DNA from: Ricinus communis | Taxonomy: Eukaryota > Streptophyta > Magnoliopsida > Malpighiales > Euphorbiaceae | Length of the DNA: 64,000 nt | Direction: 5' to 3' | Assembly: GCF_019578655.1 (NCBI RefSeq) | Contig: NC_063259.1 | Location: 10,816,489-10,880,488, forward strand | Shown: positions 22,431-35,640 of the stretch, in pieces | How the letters are laid out: every line of letters begins with the position of its first letter | Numbering within the stretch: position 1 is the first letter of the stretch | Position numbers and translations under genes: made by a program | The notes under the pieces: generated by a model | Databases searched by the model: none | Seen by the model: the letters and a program-made list of their open reading frames with translations, nothing else | Told to the model about the DNA's origin: nothing

Positions 22431-23841
22431 TGATGTGTGCTACTCGTGTTAGCTACAATCTAAGGCAGTGTACCTATCGATGCAGTCTAGCACTAATGGT
22501 GAGTATCAAGGTCGTATTCCTCAGAAAAGTGAAAGCCCAGAGTTACTCCTTTGTTCTTTGTTATATTAACCTAAAATGAGTGATGAATAATTTCTAAACT
22601 AACTAATAGCTACAAGCTAAGTTCTAAAGGAGATGCAAGAGTAATTGATAACTAAAATAACCAAGACAAGAAAGCAAACCCAAAGGGAACCTAAACTAGT
22701 TGGCAATCAAACAAAAGATAAAGGATTGGTGAGTCTAATTATGCTACCCGTGGACGAATTCTTAATCGAATTCGGTTTCTCTCTCGAGATAACCGAATTC
22801 CTAAACCTAATAACCTAAAGTTGGAATCTCTTCCTAACGATTGATTCTTAAATCAGCATTAAGCTTTAATCCGCCTCTATTAAGCTTTGTTAATTCTTAA
22901 TCCGGCTAGTTAATTATCCTTATCTCTAAGCGATTATTAACCAGTTCTTGCTATTCAAAATTCCAATTGCCAAATGGACTTCTCAATCACACAAAGCAAT
23001 CGAAACACATAATTCACAATGTCTCATGAATAAGATATTATCTTATTAATACTGAAAGCAAGAAGAATACAAAACTAATCCAAACAATCCAACAATATAA
23101 TATTAAGCCAACATAGTAAAGAAATCCCAATGGATATAATCAATCTAGCTAATCATGTTCATTATCAAAATACACAAGAATTCAATTACAACAATGAGTA
23201 AAGGTAGAGAAAACCCGATTACACCATTGGATGAGAGTAAACAGCCCCAATTCCTCTTGCTCGAATTGAATCGATTCTTGTTCCCCTTGCTCAATTTGAA
23301 AAGCAATCAATGAACCTCGCCCAATCTTCAATCCTTGAAGGGAATCCGATTGAAACCTTGATCCAAGTCTCCTTTTCCCTTGGCTTCAACTCAGAAAACC
23401 CTTAGGGAGAGAAAAGTTAGGGTTTGGGACGTTCTGCCCCGCTCTTCTTTCTTTTTTCCTCTCTTCTTTCTTTTAACTAATTCCCCATGTCGCCTGCCAA
23501 CACGGGCTGGTGTTGTTGCCCGTGTTACTCTCTGTGGTCGTGCTCCCTAAAACTTTGATGTTTGATGCACCAACACGGCCGTGTTGGTGAACGTGTTGGG
23601 AACACGGCCAGTGTTGAAACCAACACGGCCATGTTTAGCTTCCTCTTGCTCGTACTTAGCTTGTTTCGCAGCCCAAGGCCCAATTATGCTCCAATTCTTC
23701 CCTTTATCATCCTTTGACTTCTTTTGGACCTAATGCATGCAAACAGACGCATAGGGTGAGTGTTGGGACCAATTCACATCCAAATGTCCATAAAATCAAT
23801 CTTAAAAACCCCATTTAGATGTGTGTATTTTATGCACATCA
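22431..23841 (-). repeat. Solo LTR, family A, with perfect 5-bp target duplication
   Basis: In plus sense it runs from TGATGTGTGCTACTCG to TTTTATGCACATCA, 1,411 bp. It is flanked by CTTAT at 22,426-22,430 and CTTAT at 23,842-23,846. It interrupts a D repeat, which rejoins cleanly if the LTR and one CTTAT are removed. The palindrome CAACACGGCCGTGTTG is at 23,571-23,586. Confidence 0.95.
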
Positions 23842-25755
23842 CTTATGCTTAGCCGTATGGAAGAGAATAAAGAATTTGTGATTTTTTTCCTTATCAGACT
23901 GATAATCCTACCTATGTTTTCTTTCTGTTTGTTTCTTTGTGCCTCTCTCTCTAATCTCTGTCTAGTATATGATGGGTTGCTTCTTCTTTTGGGAGTATAA
24001 ATGGGAGTGTTTAGTGAAAGCACGTGGAAGCAACAATCATAGGCACTGATCCAATGCTTGGAAAAATGCAAAGAAAGAAAATTAGTTGATCGAGTATTAA
24101 TAGCATTCTCCAAATGATCGCAGATGAATCTTCTAGAGAAAAGAGGGAATGACAAGAATCGAGACACGCTCTAATCGATTTGGGTCTCGTCTTACTTGAT
24201 CATCAAGTCACGCCCCAATCCCACCCGTAAAAATTGTCAATTGCATTCCTATTACTCCATACACCAATCTTTATATTACTAAGAGTCCTCGTGCCTAGAG
24301 GAACAAGAAATAAGAAGAACAAGGGAGAAACCATGTTGCTTTATATTAATCCAAGTGGGAATGCACATGCTTTGATATTTGGGACACATATAATGAAGTA
24401 ATTTAGGACGGGCAGTTATTATATAAGCCCATGCGAATTTTCCCTTATTTTTGTTAAGCTTGCTCATAAAGTTTAGGACTACGAGAGTTGTTGACCAATC
24501 AACTTCTCTCTGGTTCTTGATTTGACCAGTCAACTCCTCTCTAGTTCTTAATTTAAGCCGGACTATTAGTAGATAGGCTCATGCGAATTTTCCCTTGTTT
24601 TTGTTAAGCTTGCTTATAAAATTTAGGATTACGAGAGTTGTTGACCAGTCAACTCCTCTCTGGTTCTTGATTTGACTTTAGTTTATTCATCTTTATTTAT
24701 TTATTTGTTCAAATTTAGCTTATAGTTTCTTCTTCTTATGGAATGAAGGCTTTTATACTATGAAAACCACATGCAACCGAATATTTGAGGCTAGTGAGCA
24801 TATTATTTGATCGTTACACTTAGTCGTATGGAAGAGAATAAAGAACTTGCTCTTTTCTTATTAGATCTGAAATCCTTCCTATGTTCTCATTTCTTCATTT
24901 ATTTTGTTCATCCCTTTGTAATCTATTTTTAATATGATGGTTTGGTTTTATTTGACGAGCATAACACGAGTATTGAGTTAAAGCACGTGGAAGTAGCAGT
25001 CGTAGGCACCGATCCAATTCTTGGAAAAATGTGAAGAAAGAAAATTAGTTAATTGAGTATTGATATGATTCTCTGAATGAACATAGAGGAATTTTTTAGA
25101 GGAAAGTGGAAATGCCGATTATCGAAGTATGCCCAAATATTCTAATTTATTTCACTATTCGGATTTCTATCATTCCTTGTTCCTCTAGGCACGAGGACTC
25201 CTAATGATGCAAGGATTGACAAAAGGAATCATGGGAACACAATTTATAAGCTTGGCTGGTGGATTGGGGTGTAACTTGATGATCAAGCAGGACGAGAAGT
25301 AAATCCACACGCGTAAGGGAGAAATCATGATGTTCTCAATTATCCAAGCAAAATACAAGCAGGAATGCGAGCATTTTCATGTTTGGGATGCATATAATGA
25401 AGTAATTTGGGTCGGAATATTATTAGGTAGGCCTATGCAAATCTCCTCTTGGTTTCGTAAAGGTGGCTTATAAAATTTGGGACTACGAGAGTTGTTGACC
25501 AATCAACTCCTTTCTGGTCCATGATTTGACTTTAGTTTATTCATCATTCTTTATTTCTTTATTCATATTTAGCTTGTAGTTTCTTCTTCTTATGGAATGA
25601 GGGCTTCCAAAGTATAGAAACCGCATGCAACTGAATACTTGAGGATAGTGAGCATATTAATTCTATCTTCTATCTTATGAGAAATCAAGTTTTGGGTTCA
25701 TATAAGAACTTTGCGGACTGATCAAGAGTCGCACTTGCAAACGTAGACTTATCAC
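23842..25755 (-). repeat. D repeats, minus orientation, with a local ~130-bp duplication
   Basis: The D landmarks continue in reverse order after the solo LTR. At 24,395-24,530 and 24,540-24,680 a ~130-bp piece ending TCAACTCCTCTCT(A/G)GTTCTT is repeated in tandem. The block ends at an inverted junction near 25,755, where 'gacttatcac' meets a plus-orientation 'gcgaacaaatgagaata'. Confidence 0.75.
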
Positions 25756-28750
25756 GCCAGCTAGCGAACAAATGAGAATATATGTAGGATTTCATATCCG
25801 ATAAGGAAACAAATTGCTAGTTCTTTATTCTTTTTCATGGCTAAGCATAAAGATCAAATAGAATTGCTTTAAACATAATCGTAGACAGAACATAATAGAA
25901 AGGAAGGACATGAGCAATAAGTCTAGGTTCGCTAGTGTGAGTCTTGATAAGTATGCAAAGTTCTTGAAAGAACCCATCGCTTAATTCTCTACAAGATAGA
26001 AAACTGAAATAATATACTCACTAGCGTCAAATATTTGGTTGCATGCGGTTTTCATAGTGTGCAAGCCCTCAGTCCAAAGAAGAAGGAACTAGAAGCTAAA
26101 TATGAATAATTAAATAAAGTAAGATGACGAAACTAAAGTCAGATCAAGAACTAGAGAGGAGTTGACTGCCAATAAACTCTTAATAACACTCCGACGAAAT
26201 TACTTCATCATATGTGTCCCAAATATAAAAATGTATGCATTCCCGCTTGGATTAATCGAAAGCAATATGATTTCTCCATCACGCATTTGCCTCTTATCAT
26301 GCTTGATCATCAACTCATGCTCCAATGCCACTGGTGAAATTTATTAATTACATTCCCATAATTCCTTAATAAAAACAAAGGAGAATTCGTGTGGACGTAC
26401 CTAATCACATTCAAACCCTATATACTTCATTATATGCCTCACAAATATCAAAACGCACACATGGACATGAGTAATAAGTCTATGCTTGCTAGCACGAGTG
26501 TTGATAAATCTGCAAAGTTATTGAAAGAACCCATAACCTGATTTCCCGCAAGGTAGAAAATTAAAATATTATGCTCGCTAGCCTCAAGTATTCAATTGCA
26601 TAATGTTTTTATAGTGCGAAAGCCCTCATTCCATAAGAAGAAGAAACTAGAACTTAAATATGAATAAATAAATAAAGAAAGATGAATAAACTAATCCCAA
26701 ATTTTATAAGCCACTAAACAAAAATAAGGAGAAATTCGTGTGGGCCTACCTAATAGCACTCCGACCCAAATTACTTTATTATATGCGTCGCAAACATCAA
26801 AATGCGAGCATTATCGCTTGTATTATGCTTTGATTAATTGAAAACAACATTATTTCTTCCTTATGCCTGTGGATTTACATCCGTCCTACTTGATCATCAA
26901 GCTAAACCACATGCCACCAGGCAAGCTTGTCAATTGCATTCTTATGATTCCTTATACTAATCCTTGTATCATCAGTATTCCTCGTGCATAGAGGAACAAG
27001 GAACAATGGAGATTCCAATGGTGCAAATCCTGAATCATAATATTAACGCGTGTCATGATTCTCGTCGTTCCCTCTTTCCTCCAAAAGACTCATTTGCGAT
27101 TATTCGAAGAATGATATCAATACTCTATTAAATAATTTTCTTTCTTCACATTTTTCCAAGCATTACATTGGTGCATATGATTACCGCTTCCATGTGCTTT
27201 ACCTCAACACTCGTGTTTATGCTCTCGAAATAAAATCAAACCATCATATAAGAGATAGATTAGAAATAGAGGCACAAAAGACAAAATGAGAAAGGTAGGA
27301 TCTCATATTCGATACGGAAAAAAATCAAAATTCTTTGTTCTTTTCCATATGGCTAAGCATAAGATCAAATCGAATTGATTTAAACAAATGGGTAGATAAA
27401 GAACAGAAAAGAAAGGAAGGACATGAGCGATAAGTCTATGTTCGGTAGTACGTGTCTAGATAAGTCTGCAAAGTTGTTAAAAGAACCCATAACATGATTT
27501 TTTGCAAGGTAAAAAACTGAAGTAATATGCTCACTAGCCTCAAGTATTCAGTTGCATGCATTATCTATAGCGGGAAATCCCTCATTCCTTAAGGAGAAGA
27601 AATAAGAAGCTAAATATGAATAATTAAATAAAGAATGATGAATAAACTAAAGTCAAGTCATGAGCAAAAGAGGAGTTGATTGGTCAACAACTCTCGTAAT
27701 CCTAAATCTTAGGAGCCAACTTAACAAAAATATGGAAAAATTCACGTGGGCCTATCTCATAACAGTCCGACCCAAATTGCTTCATTATATGCGTTCCAAA
27801 AATCGAAACGCTTGCATTCCCATTATGCTTGGATTAATTCGAAAAAAAATGATTTCTCCCTTACGCATGTGGATTTATAGCTTGTCCTGCTTGATCATGA
27901 AGCTAAGCCCAATGCCACAAGTTAATGTTGTCAACTGCATTCCCATGATTTCTTATGCCAATCCTTATGTCATCAAGAGTCCTCGTTCCTAGAGGAACAA
28001 GTTATGATGGAGATCCTAATGGTGCAAATCTTGGATCGGAATATTTTAGCATTGCCTCGATTCTTAGCGTTCCTTCTTTTCTCCAAAAGAATCGTCCATG
28101 ATCATTCAGAGAATGATATCAATACTCCATCAGCTAATTCTCTTTCTTCGTATTTGTCCAAGCATTATGCCTATGATTGCCTCTTCTACGTGCTTTAACT
28201 CAACACTCATGTTTATGCTCGCCAAATAAAACCAAAACACATACTAAACATAGATTAGAAAGAGAAGAACAAAAGAGACGAACATATAAGAACCTAGATA
28301 GGAGTTCGTATCTAATAAGGAAAGAAATTGCAAGTGCTTTATTCTCTTCCACGGCTAAGCATAAGGAGCAAATCAAATTGATTTAAATACAATGGTAGAT
28401 AAAAAACACAAAACAAAAGTAGGACGTGAGAGATAAGTCTAAGTTCACTAGTGCGAGTCTTCATAAGTCTACAATGTTCTTGGAAGAACCAATAACTTAA
28501 TTCTCTACAAGGTAGAAAACTAAAATAATATGCTCACTGGGTTTAAATATTCAGTTGCATGCGGTTTTCATAGTGCGGAAGCCCTCATTCCATAAGAAGA
28601 AGAAACTAGAAGCTAAATATGAATAAGCAAATAGAGGAAGATGAATAAACTAAAGCCAAATCAAGAACTAGAGAGGAGTTGACTAGCCAACAACTCTCAT
28701 AGTCCCAAATTCTATGAGCTAGCTTAACAAAAATAAAGGATAATTCTTGT
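25756..28750 (+). repeat. D repeats, plus orientation, second block
   Basis: The TAAGTCTA anchor is at 25,918, 26,475, 27,431 and 28,434, giving spacings of 557, 956 and 1,003 bp. The first unit is deleted. Landmarks are the same as in the 17.5-21.3 kb block. The block breaks off near 28,750 at a T-rich tract that leads into a chromovirus fragment. Confidence 0.75.
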
Positions 28751-28869
28751 GGGTCAATCCTTACTCTCTTTTTTTTTTTCTTTTTGTGCACTCATACTCT
28801 TTTTCTCTTTCTTTTCTTGCGCACCATCACTCATGTGTTTTGTATTACTCTCCTTTTTCATGTGCATTT

Positions 28870-29340
28870 AGTCTTCAAGTGTAATAGATTTGGCATTCAT
28901 ACACAAGAGTATTTGTTAGTAAAACCATCATGAATGACTCGTCTCTCAAATTATCATGAGCGGCCTAAAAGAATATGTCCAGCATGCATAGGCACCACAT
29001 CACACAAGACCTCATCCTTATACCTACCAATAGAGAAAGACACTAGTACTTGCTTAGAAACTCTAATCTTACCATAATCATTCAACCATTGAAGCTTATA
29101 TGGCCTAAGGTGTTTAAAAGTTAGCAAACATAACTTTTCAACAAGTTCAGTACTAGCCACATTGGTATATCTACCCTTGTTAATTATCATGCTACATACC
29201 TTATTATTGACTCAGAATCTATTATGAAAGATATTGTCTCTTTGTAACTCTTCCTATTTTGCTTGTAGACTCAATGCTCTCCTTGCCACTAACATATCAC
29301 CATGTTCGGCATAGTTTTGCAAACTCAATGTTCTCATTTT
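28870..29340 (-). pseudogene. Chromovirus-type Ty3/gypsy gag-protease fragment
   Basis: The minus strand spells, with a few stops, a GDMLVARRAL segment, NNKVCSMIINKGRYTNVAST, PYKLQWLNDYGKIRVSKQVL, and VLCDVVPMHAGHILLGR. This run is typical of the protease region in plant chromoviruses. The residue expected to be the catalytic Asp lies where this copy has N-K-G, so the active site is probably lost. A second, non-overlapping chromovirus piece lies at 34,150-34,740; the two may derive from one family. Confidence 0.8.
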
Positions 29341-29666
29341 CTTCATTTCTTTTATGCCTCTCTTTCTAATCTCTCTCTAGTAGGTTTGGTTTTTTTGGAG
29401 AGCATAAACACGAGTGTTTAATGAAAGCGCATGGAAGCGGCAATCACAGGCACCAATCTAATGCTTGGACAACTGTGAAGAAAGAGAAATAGTGGACCGA
29501 GTATTGATATCATTCTCTGAATGATCGCACATGAATCTTTTGGAGGAAAGAAGGAACAACGAGAATCATGGCACGCCCCAATATTCCAATTCAGGTTTTG
29601 CACCACTAGAATCTCTATCATTTCTTGTTCGTCTAGGCATGAGAACTCTTGATGACATAAGGATTG
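29341..29666 (-). repeat. D repeat fragment, minus orientation
   Basis: Landmarks such as GAGAGCATAAACACGAGTG, the CTTGGACAA motif and CTTTTGGAGGAAAG appear in minus order. The fragment ends in GATTG at 29,662-29,666, the left target-site copy of the element inserted at 29,667; D resumes at 32,505. Confidence 0.7.
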
Positions 29667-30980
29667 TGATAAGCTATTTTATGCAGCTACAATCTAAGGC
29701 AGTAAACCTATCGATGCAATCTAGCACTCATGGCGAGTATTAAGGTCGTATTCCTCAGGAAAGTGAAAGCCTAGAGTTACTTCTTTGTTCTCTGTTATAT
29801 TAGTCTAAAATGAATAATGAATAATTTCTGATTTAACTAATAACTACAAGCTGAGTTCTAAGGGAGATGCAGGAATGAATGGATAAATGAAACAACCAAG
29901 ACAAGAAAGCAAACCCAAAGGGAACCTAAACTAGTTGGCAATCAAACAAAAGATAGCAAATTAATGAGTCCAATTATGCTACCCGTAGACAAATTCTTAA
30001 TTGAATTCGGTTTCTCTCTCGAGATAACTGAATTCCTAAACCCAAAAACCTAAACTTGGAATCTCTTCCTAATGATCGATTCTTAAATTAGCATTAAGAT
30101 TTAATCCACCTCTATTAAGCTTTGTTAATTCTTAATCCGGCTAGTTAATTGTAGTGTATAGGTGTAGATTATGAAGAAAAGGTTATGGCTCAAAACTGGC
30201 TAACTAATGGAAATATAAGAGGGTAGGCTTTTGGCTAAATGTGGTGAATCCTAAATCGCCCAAATCATCTCATGGTATTCACAATATTCATCTAACTTCA
30301 ACAAGCATTATAAAGCAAGTTCTAGAAGCAAAGTCAAGTACAATGAATGCTCAACTGGCTCAAAATCTCACTTTGAGGTGTGGTATTAGGTGCAATTGGT
30401 TCGCACTATCATTAATTGAATCATTACTTAAGAAACACATGCATGTGACATTATGAACGTCCTAAGTTAAAATTCAACAATTCGAAAAAAAAAACAATTG
30501 AATAACACCGGTTTAACCCGACAGGGCTGATGTATAAAACACCATCAATTGTTTTCCAAGGATAATGAACAACAAAGAAAAGTAACTACAATTTTATAAA
30601 CCAAGTCATCAATCAGCTCAAAAATAGCATACTTAAGTGCATAAAGACACAGTGTCCTAACATCCTAACAATACACAACACCTAGTGATAGCAATTTCAG
30701 ATATATCTAACAACCATAGGGGAGAGAAAGATTATAAGGTTTACCCATAACTACCCTACAGTTGAGGAACACATTATCCTCAATGTAAAATGTTATGGAT
30801 ACCTTGCATGGGATGCTCAACTAGGAGAAATAAAGGCAATACAATCCAAATGCATGATATGTAAAGTAAATAAATGCAGAAAAATAAAAATATCTAGGGG
30901 ACTGCCCTGATCATCCGTCGAGGCTGATGTAGTGGAAATTCAGTGCATCCTCGGTAGAAATTGAAAATAATAAAAACATT

Positions 30981-30999
30981 TCCCGGCAACGAGCGCCAA
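30981..30999 (-). promoter_or_regulatory. Primer-binding site (tRNA-Asp type, one-base insertion)
   Basis: The minus strand reads TGGCGCTCGTTGCCGGGA just inside the LTR at 31,005. Relative to the tRNA-Asp complement it has one inserted T, so priming would be weakened. Confidence 0.75.
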
Positions 31000-31004
31000 A
31001 AACT

Positions 31005-32499
31005 TGAAAAGCTATTTTATGCAGCTACAATCTAAGGTAGTGAACCTATCGATGCAGTTTAGCACTCATGGCGAGTATCAAGGTCGTATTCCTTGATAAA
31101 GTGAAAGCCTAGAGTTACTTCTTTGTTCTCTGCTATATTAGCCTAAAATAAATGATGAATAATTTCTAAATTAACTAATAACTACAAGTTGAGCTCTAAA
31201 GGAGATGCAGGAATGAATGGATAAATGAAACAACCAAGACAAGAAAGCAAACCCAAAGGGAACCTAAACTAGTCGGCAATCAAACAAAAGATAACAGATT
31301 GATGAGTCCAATTATGCTACCCGTGGATGAATTCTTAATTGAATTTGGTTTATCTTTCGAGATAACCGAATTCCTAAACCCAAGAACCTAAAGTTGGAAT
31401 CTCTTCCTAACGATCGATTCTTAAATTAGCATAAGATTTAATCCGCCTCTATTAAGCTTTGTTAATTCTTAATCCAGCTAGTTAATTATCCTTATCTCTA
31501 AGTGATTATTAACCAGTTCTTGCTATTCAAAATTTCAACTGCCAAATGGACTTCTCAATCACATAAAGCAATCTAAACACCACAATTCAGAACGTCTTAT
31601 GAATAATGCATCATCTTATCAATACTGAAATCAAGAAGGATACAAAACTAAACTCAAACAATCCAATAATTTAATACTAAGCCAAAATAGTAAAGAAATC
31701 CCAATGAATTTAATCAATCTAGCTAAACATGTTCATGTTTAAAACAACTAGGAAATCAATTATAATGGAAGAATAACAAAAATGAAACATATACACCATT
31801 TTCTCTCGAATTGGATGAACAGCTCCAGATCTGAATCAGCACCATGATCGGTCTTCCCAATTGCCTCTCGAATTGCTTCACTACTCTTTTGCATTCGGAA
31901 CATTGCAATTTCGGGGTTCTTCCTCTCTGCAACTCTCTCCCGAACTCAGCACTATGCAAAAATCGAACCAGTCGTCGGGGCTCTTTCTCGCTCCTTGCTT
32001 AGCTAACCATAAAAGAAATAGTTTGCTTATATATTTGTCTCAGCTCAGCCGTGGTCAAGGCCATGCTGACTAGGTCGTGTTGAACATTCGAATCTCACCA
32101 ATTAGGGTTTCTTCATGGCCGTGCCCTCGCTGGTGCTGAGCCACCACGGGCCGTGCTGGAGGCCGTGGTGGCTATAGAAACCGTGCCCAAAATGCCATGT
32201 TTTGAAGACCAAAAGCTCATGGTTGGTCACGACCAGTGTCCAGGCCGTGCTGCTCAGCACGGCCTTGACCTAGGTCATGCTCAATGTATGCACTGCGAGC
32301 TCTTGTCTAGTTTTGATGAATTCCCATCTGTTTTCACATGTATTAATCTATAATTGCTCAAATACTTATGATGGTCCTATAAATCCTCCTGAAATGCAAA
32401 AGAACACAAAACACGGGTGATCTTGGAATAAAAGCACAATAGTTGCTAAGAAAATACACAATAATATGCAAGCAAATATGTGTAAAACTATGCACATCA
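31005..32499 (-). repeat. 5' LTR, family B
   Basis: In minus sense it starts TGATGTGCATAGTTTTACAC and ends at TGAAAAGC (31,005, plus sense). A minus-strand TATA box (CAAATATATAAGC) is at ~32,025-32,037, immediately downstream of a GC-rich block with several GGCCGTGCTG-type motifs (~32,050-32,270). Its 3' half closely matches family A; its U3 is different. Confidence 0.85.
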
Positions 32500-32504
32500 A
32501 ATTG

Positions 32505-33687
32505 GCATAAGGAATCATGGGAACGCAATTGACAAGTTCCACCGGTGGCATTGGGGCGTGACTTAATGATCAAGCAAGATGAGGCCCACATCCACGTGCA
32601 TGAGCGAGAAACCATGTTGCTTTATATTAATCCAAGTGGGAATGCGAATATTTTGATGTTTGGGACATATATAATGAAGTAATTTGAGTTGGAGTGTTAT
32701 TAGATAGGTCCACATGAATTTCCCCTTATTTCAATTAAGCTCTATCATAAAATTTAGGACTATGAGAGTTGTTGATTTGACTTTATTTTATTCATCTCTT
32801 TTACTTTATATATTCATATTTAGCTTTTTGTTTCTTCTTCTTATGGAAATAGGGCTTTCGCACTATAAAAACTGAATGCAACTGAATATTTGATCCTTAC
32901 ACTTAGCCGTATGGAAGAGAATAAAAGACTTAAGATTTCTTTTCTTATTGGATCTGAAATCCTACCTGTGTTCTCATTTCTTCATTTCTTTTGTTCATCC
33001 CTTTCTAATCTATGTTTGGTATGATGGTTAGTTTTATTTAGCAAGCATAAACACAAGTTTTGAGTTAAAGTGCGTGGAAGCGGCAATCATAGGCACTGAT
33101 CTAATGCTTGGACAAATGTGAAGAAAGAAGATTGGTTGATTGAATATTGATATCATTCTTTGAATGATCGCAGAGGAATCTTTTAGAGGAAAGACGGAAC
33201 ATCGAGTATCGTGGCATGTCCAAATATTTAGATTCATAATTTGCACCATTGCGAGAAATCCTGTTGTTTTTAATTAATCCAAGCATAATAAAAGTGGGAA
33301 TGCAAGCGTTTTGATGTTTGCAATGCATTTAATGAAGTAATTTAGGTTAGTATTATTAAGTAGGGCTACGGAAATTTTCACTTGGTTTCGTAAAGCTGGC
33401 TCATAAAATTTAGGACTAGGAGAGTTTTTGACCAGTCTACTCCTCTCCAGTCCATGATTTGATTTTAGTTTATTCATCGTTATTTATTTATTTATTCATA
33501 TTTAGCTTCTAGTTTCTTCTTTTTTACTAAATGAAGGCTTTCGCACTATAGAAACTGCATGCAACTAAATACTTGAGGCAAGTGAGCATATTATTTTTGT
33601 TTCTACCTTATGGGAGATCAAGTTTTAGGTTTGTACAAGAAATTCACAGACCAATCGAGACTCATGTTAGCAAACGTATATTTATCA
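32505..33687 (-). repeat. D repeats, minus orientation, third block
   Basis: The minus landmarks resume after the target duplication at 32,504. Near 33,687 the orientation flips at the same place in the repeat as at 25,755: 'tttatcac' followed by a plus-orientation 'gacgaacaatgagaatatagg'. The two sites look like copies of one larger rearranged unit. Confidence 0.75.
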
Positions 33688-34149
33688 CACTAACAGACGA
33701 ACAATGAGAATATAGGTAGGATTTTGTATCTGATAAGGACAGAAATCTTCTATGGCTAAGCGTAAGGATCAAATCGAAATGATTTAACACAATGGTAGAT
33801 AAAAAACACAAAATAAAGGAAGGACGTGAGTGATAAATCTACTCTCTTTAATTTGAGTCTTCATAAGTCCGCAAAGTTGTTGAAAGAATCCATAACTTAA
33901 TTCTCTATAAGGTAGAATACTGAAATAAAATGCTCACTAGCCTCAAATATTTGGTCGCATGCAGTTTTGATAGTGTGAAGCCCTTAGTTCATGAGAAGAA
34001 GAGGCTATAAGCTAAATATGAATAAATAAATCAAGTAAGATGGATAAACTAAAGTCGAATAAAGAACCAGAGAAGAGTTGATTAGCCAACCACTCTTATA
34101 GTCCTAAATTTTATGAGCCAGCTTAATGAAATAAAGAAAAATTCACGTG
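33688..34149 (+). repeat. D repeat fragment, plus orientation
   Basis: Plus-order landmarks are CCTCAAATATTTGGTCGCATG, GAAGAAGAGGCTA, and AGAAGAGTTGATTAG. The fragment stops near 34,150 at the chromovirus gag piece. Confidence 0.7.
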
Positions 34150-34740
34150 GGTCTCCATGTCATCTCGGCATCATAATCCTCTTGTTCAAAGGTTAGTTGC
34201 CTTTCTCTTCTAGACTTGTTTTGAATCCTTGTAATAGTTTCACCGTGCCTTCTCACACTTTCAATAATATCATCCATCCGCCTATACATTAGTTCAAACT
34301 CCTTTTGCATTGCTTGCAAAGATTGCTCAATGGATGCTCCAACACTACTTGAAACTTGTTCTTTTCATATTGTGCAAAAGTTAGGATAGCCTCAAAAAAA
34401 CACTCATTCACGTGTTTCTCTTAATTAAAATGTCACACCATTATTGCCTTTTACCACTCTTGCTTTTGCTTTATGTTCTTAGATGAACTAATAATCTAAA
34501 CAAACCAAATTAAATTATGGCAATTCAATGGAGTGAAAATAAAAGGTTCGTCTACATCAAGTTGTTAGGTAAGGCCAAATTTAAAGTAGCTAGACACAAG
34601 AAAACAATAGAATAGGATTTTTATGCCACCCAAACCTTCTTTTTATTTGATCTTTTGACTTTCTTTTATTTTTCTATAATAATAACAAAAAGTGAAAAGA
34701 AATTAAGAACAATACAAAGAGATTAACAAGAACGGACAAC
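34150..34740 (-). pseudogene. Chromovirus gag start and leader
   Basis: From ~34,360 down to 34,154 the minus strand is open for ~69 codons encoding a charged, probably coiled-coil stretch around QAMQKEFELMYRRMDDII and RQLTFEQEDYDAEMTWRP. This resembles the gag N-terminus of plant chromoviruses. The DNA to the right (34,370-34,740) is AT-rich and non-coding, as expected of the leader between PBS and gag. There is no recognisable PBS. Confidence 0.6.
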
Positions 34741-35640
34741 AAAAATAGTCGTGTTTTATGCTTCCCAAATAAAACCAAACCATCATACTAGACAAAGATT
34801 AGTAAGAGAGGCATAAAAAAAAGAAATAAAATGAGAACATAAGTAGGATTTCAGGTCCGATAAGGAAAGAAATTGCAAATTCTCTATTCTCTTCCATACG
34901 GCTAAGCGTGAGGATCAAATCACTAGCCTCAAATATTTAGTTGCATGCGATCTTCATAATGCAAAAGCCCTCATTCCATAAGAAGAAAAAACTAAAAGCT
35001 AAATATGAATATATAAATTAAGAAAGATAAATAAACTAATATCAAATCAAGGACCAGAGAGGAGTTGATTAGTCAAGAACTCTCTTCCAAATTTTATGAG
35101 CTAGATTAACAAAAACAAGGAAAAACTCGTGTGGGCCTATGTAATAACACTCTGATCTAAATTACTTCATTATATGCATCCCAAACATCAAAAGGCTTGT
35201 ATTCCTACTTGTATTTCGCTTATATTAATCGAAAACAACATGATTTCTCCCCTGTGAGCATGGATTTATGTTTTTTCTTGCTTGATCATCAAGCTAAGCC
35301 CAATGCCATCGGTCAAGCTTGTTAATTGCATTACCATGATTCCTTATGCTAATCCTTATGTTATCAGGAGTCCACATTCCTGAAGGATCAACGAATGATA
35401 GAGATCCTAATGGTGAAAATCTTGAATTAGAATATTTAGGCATGCCTCGATTCTCAGCATTCCCTCTTTCCTTGAAAGATTCATCCAATATTATTCAGAG
35501 ATTAATATCAATACTTAATCAACTAATTTTCTTTCTTCACATTTGTCCAAGCGGGAATGAGTGCATTTTGATATTTAGGAGGCATATAATGAAGTATATT
35601 GGGCCGAAGTGTTATTAGGTATGCCCATATGAGTTTAGAT
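34741..35640 (+). repeat. D repeats, plus orientation, rearranged
   Basis: Plus landmarks are CTAGACAAAGATTAG, GCTAAGCGTGAGGATCAAATC, CCTCATTCCATAAG, CAAGCTTGTTAATTGC and TTTCCTTGAAAGATTC. Near 35,553 the order is broken by a short inverted piece (GCGGGAATGAGTGCATTTTG) before the hairpin starts at 35,641. Confidence 0.7.

Larger units (their letters stand above)
29667..32499 (-). mobile_element. Internally deleted family-B LTR element (2.8 kb)
   Basis: A 5' LTR (31,005-32,499), a PBS (30,981-30,999), ~850 bp of non-coding internal DNA and a truncated 3' LTR (29,667-~30,152) follow on the minus strand. Flanks are GATTG (29,662-29,666) and AATTG (32,500-32,504), a target duplication with one mismatch, and the D repeat rejoins across it. 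The internal region keeps only the 3' end of an Athila-like element (a TTGAGGATAATGTG-type motif, ~30,755-30,775, minus); gag and pol are gone. Confidence 0.85.
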
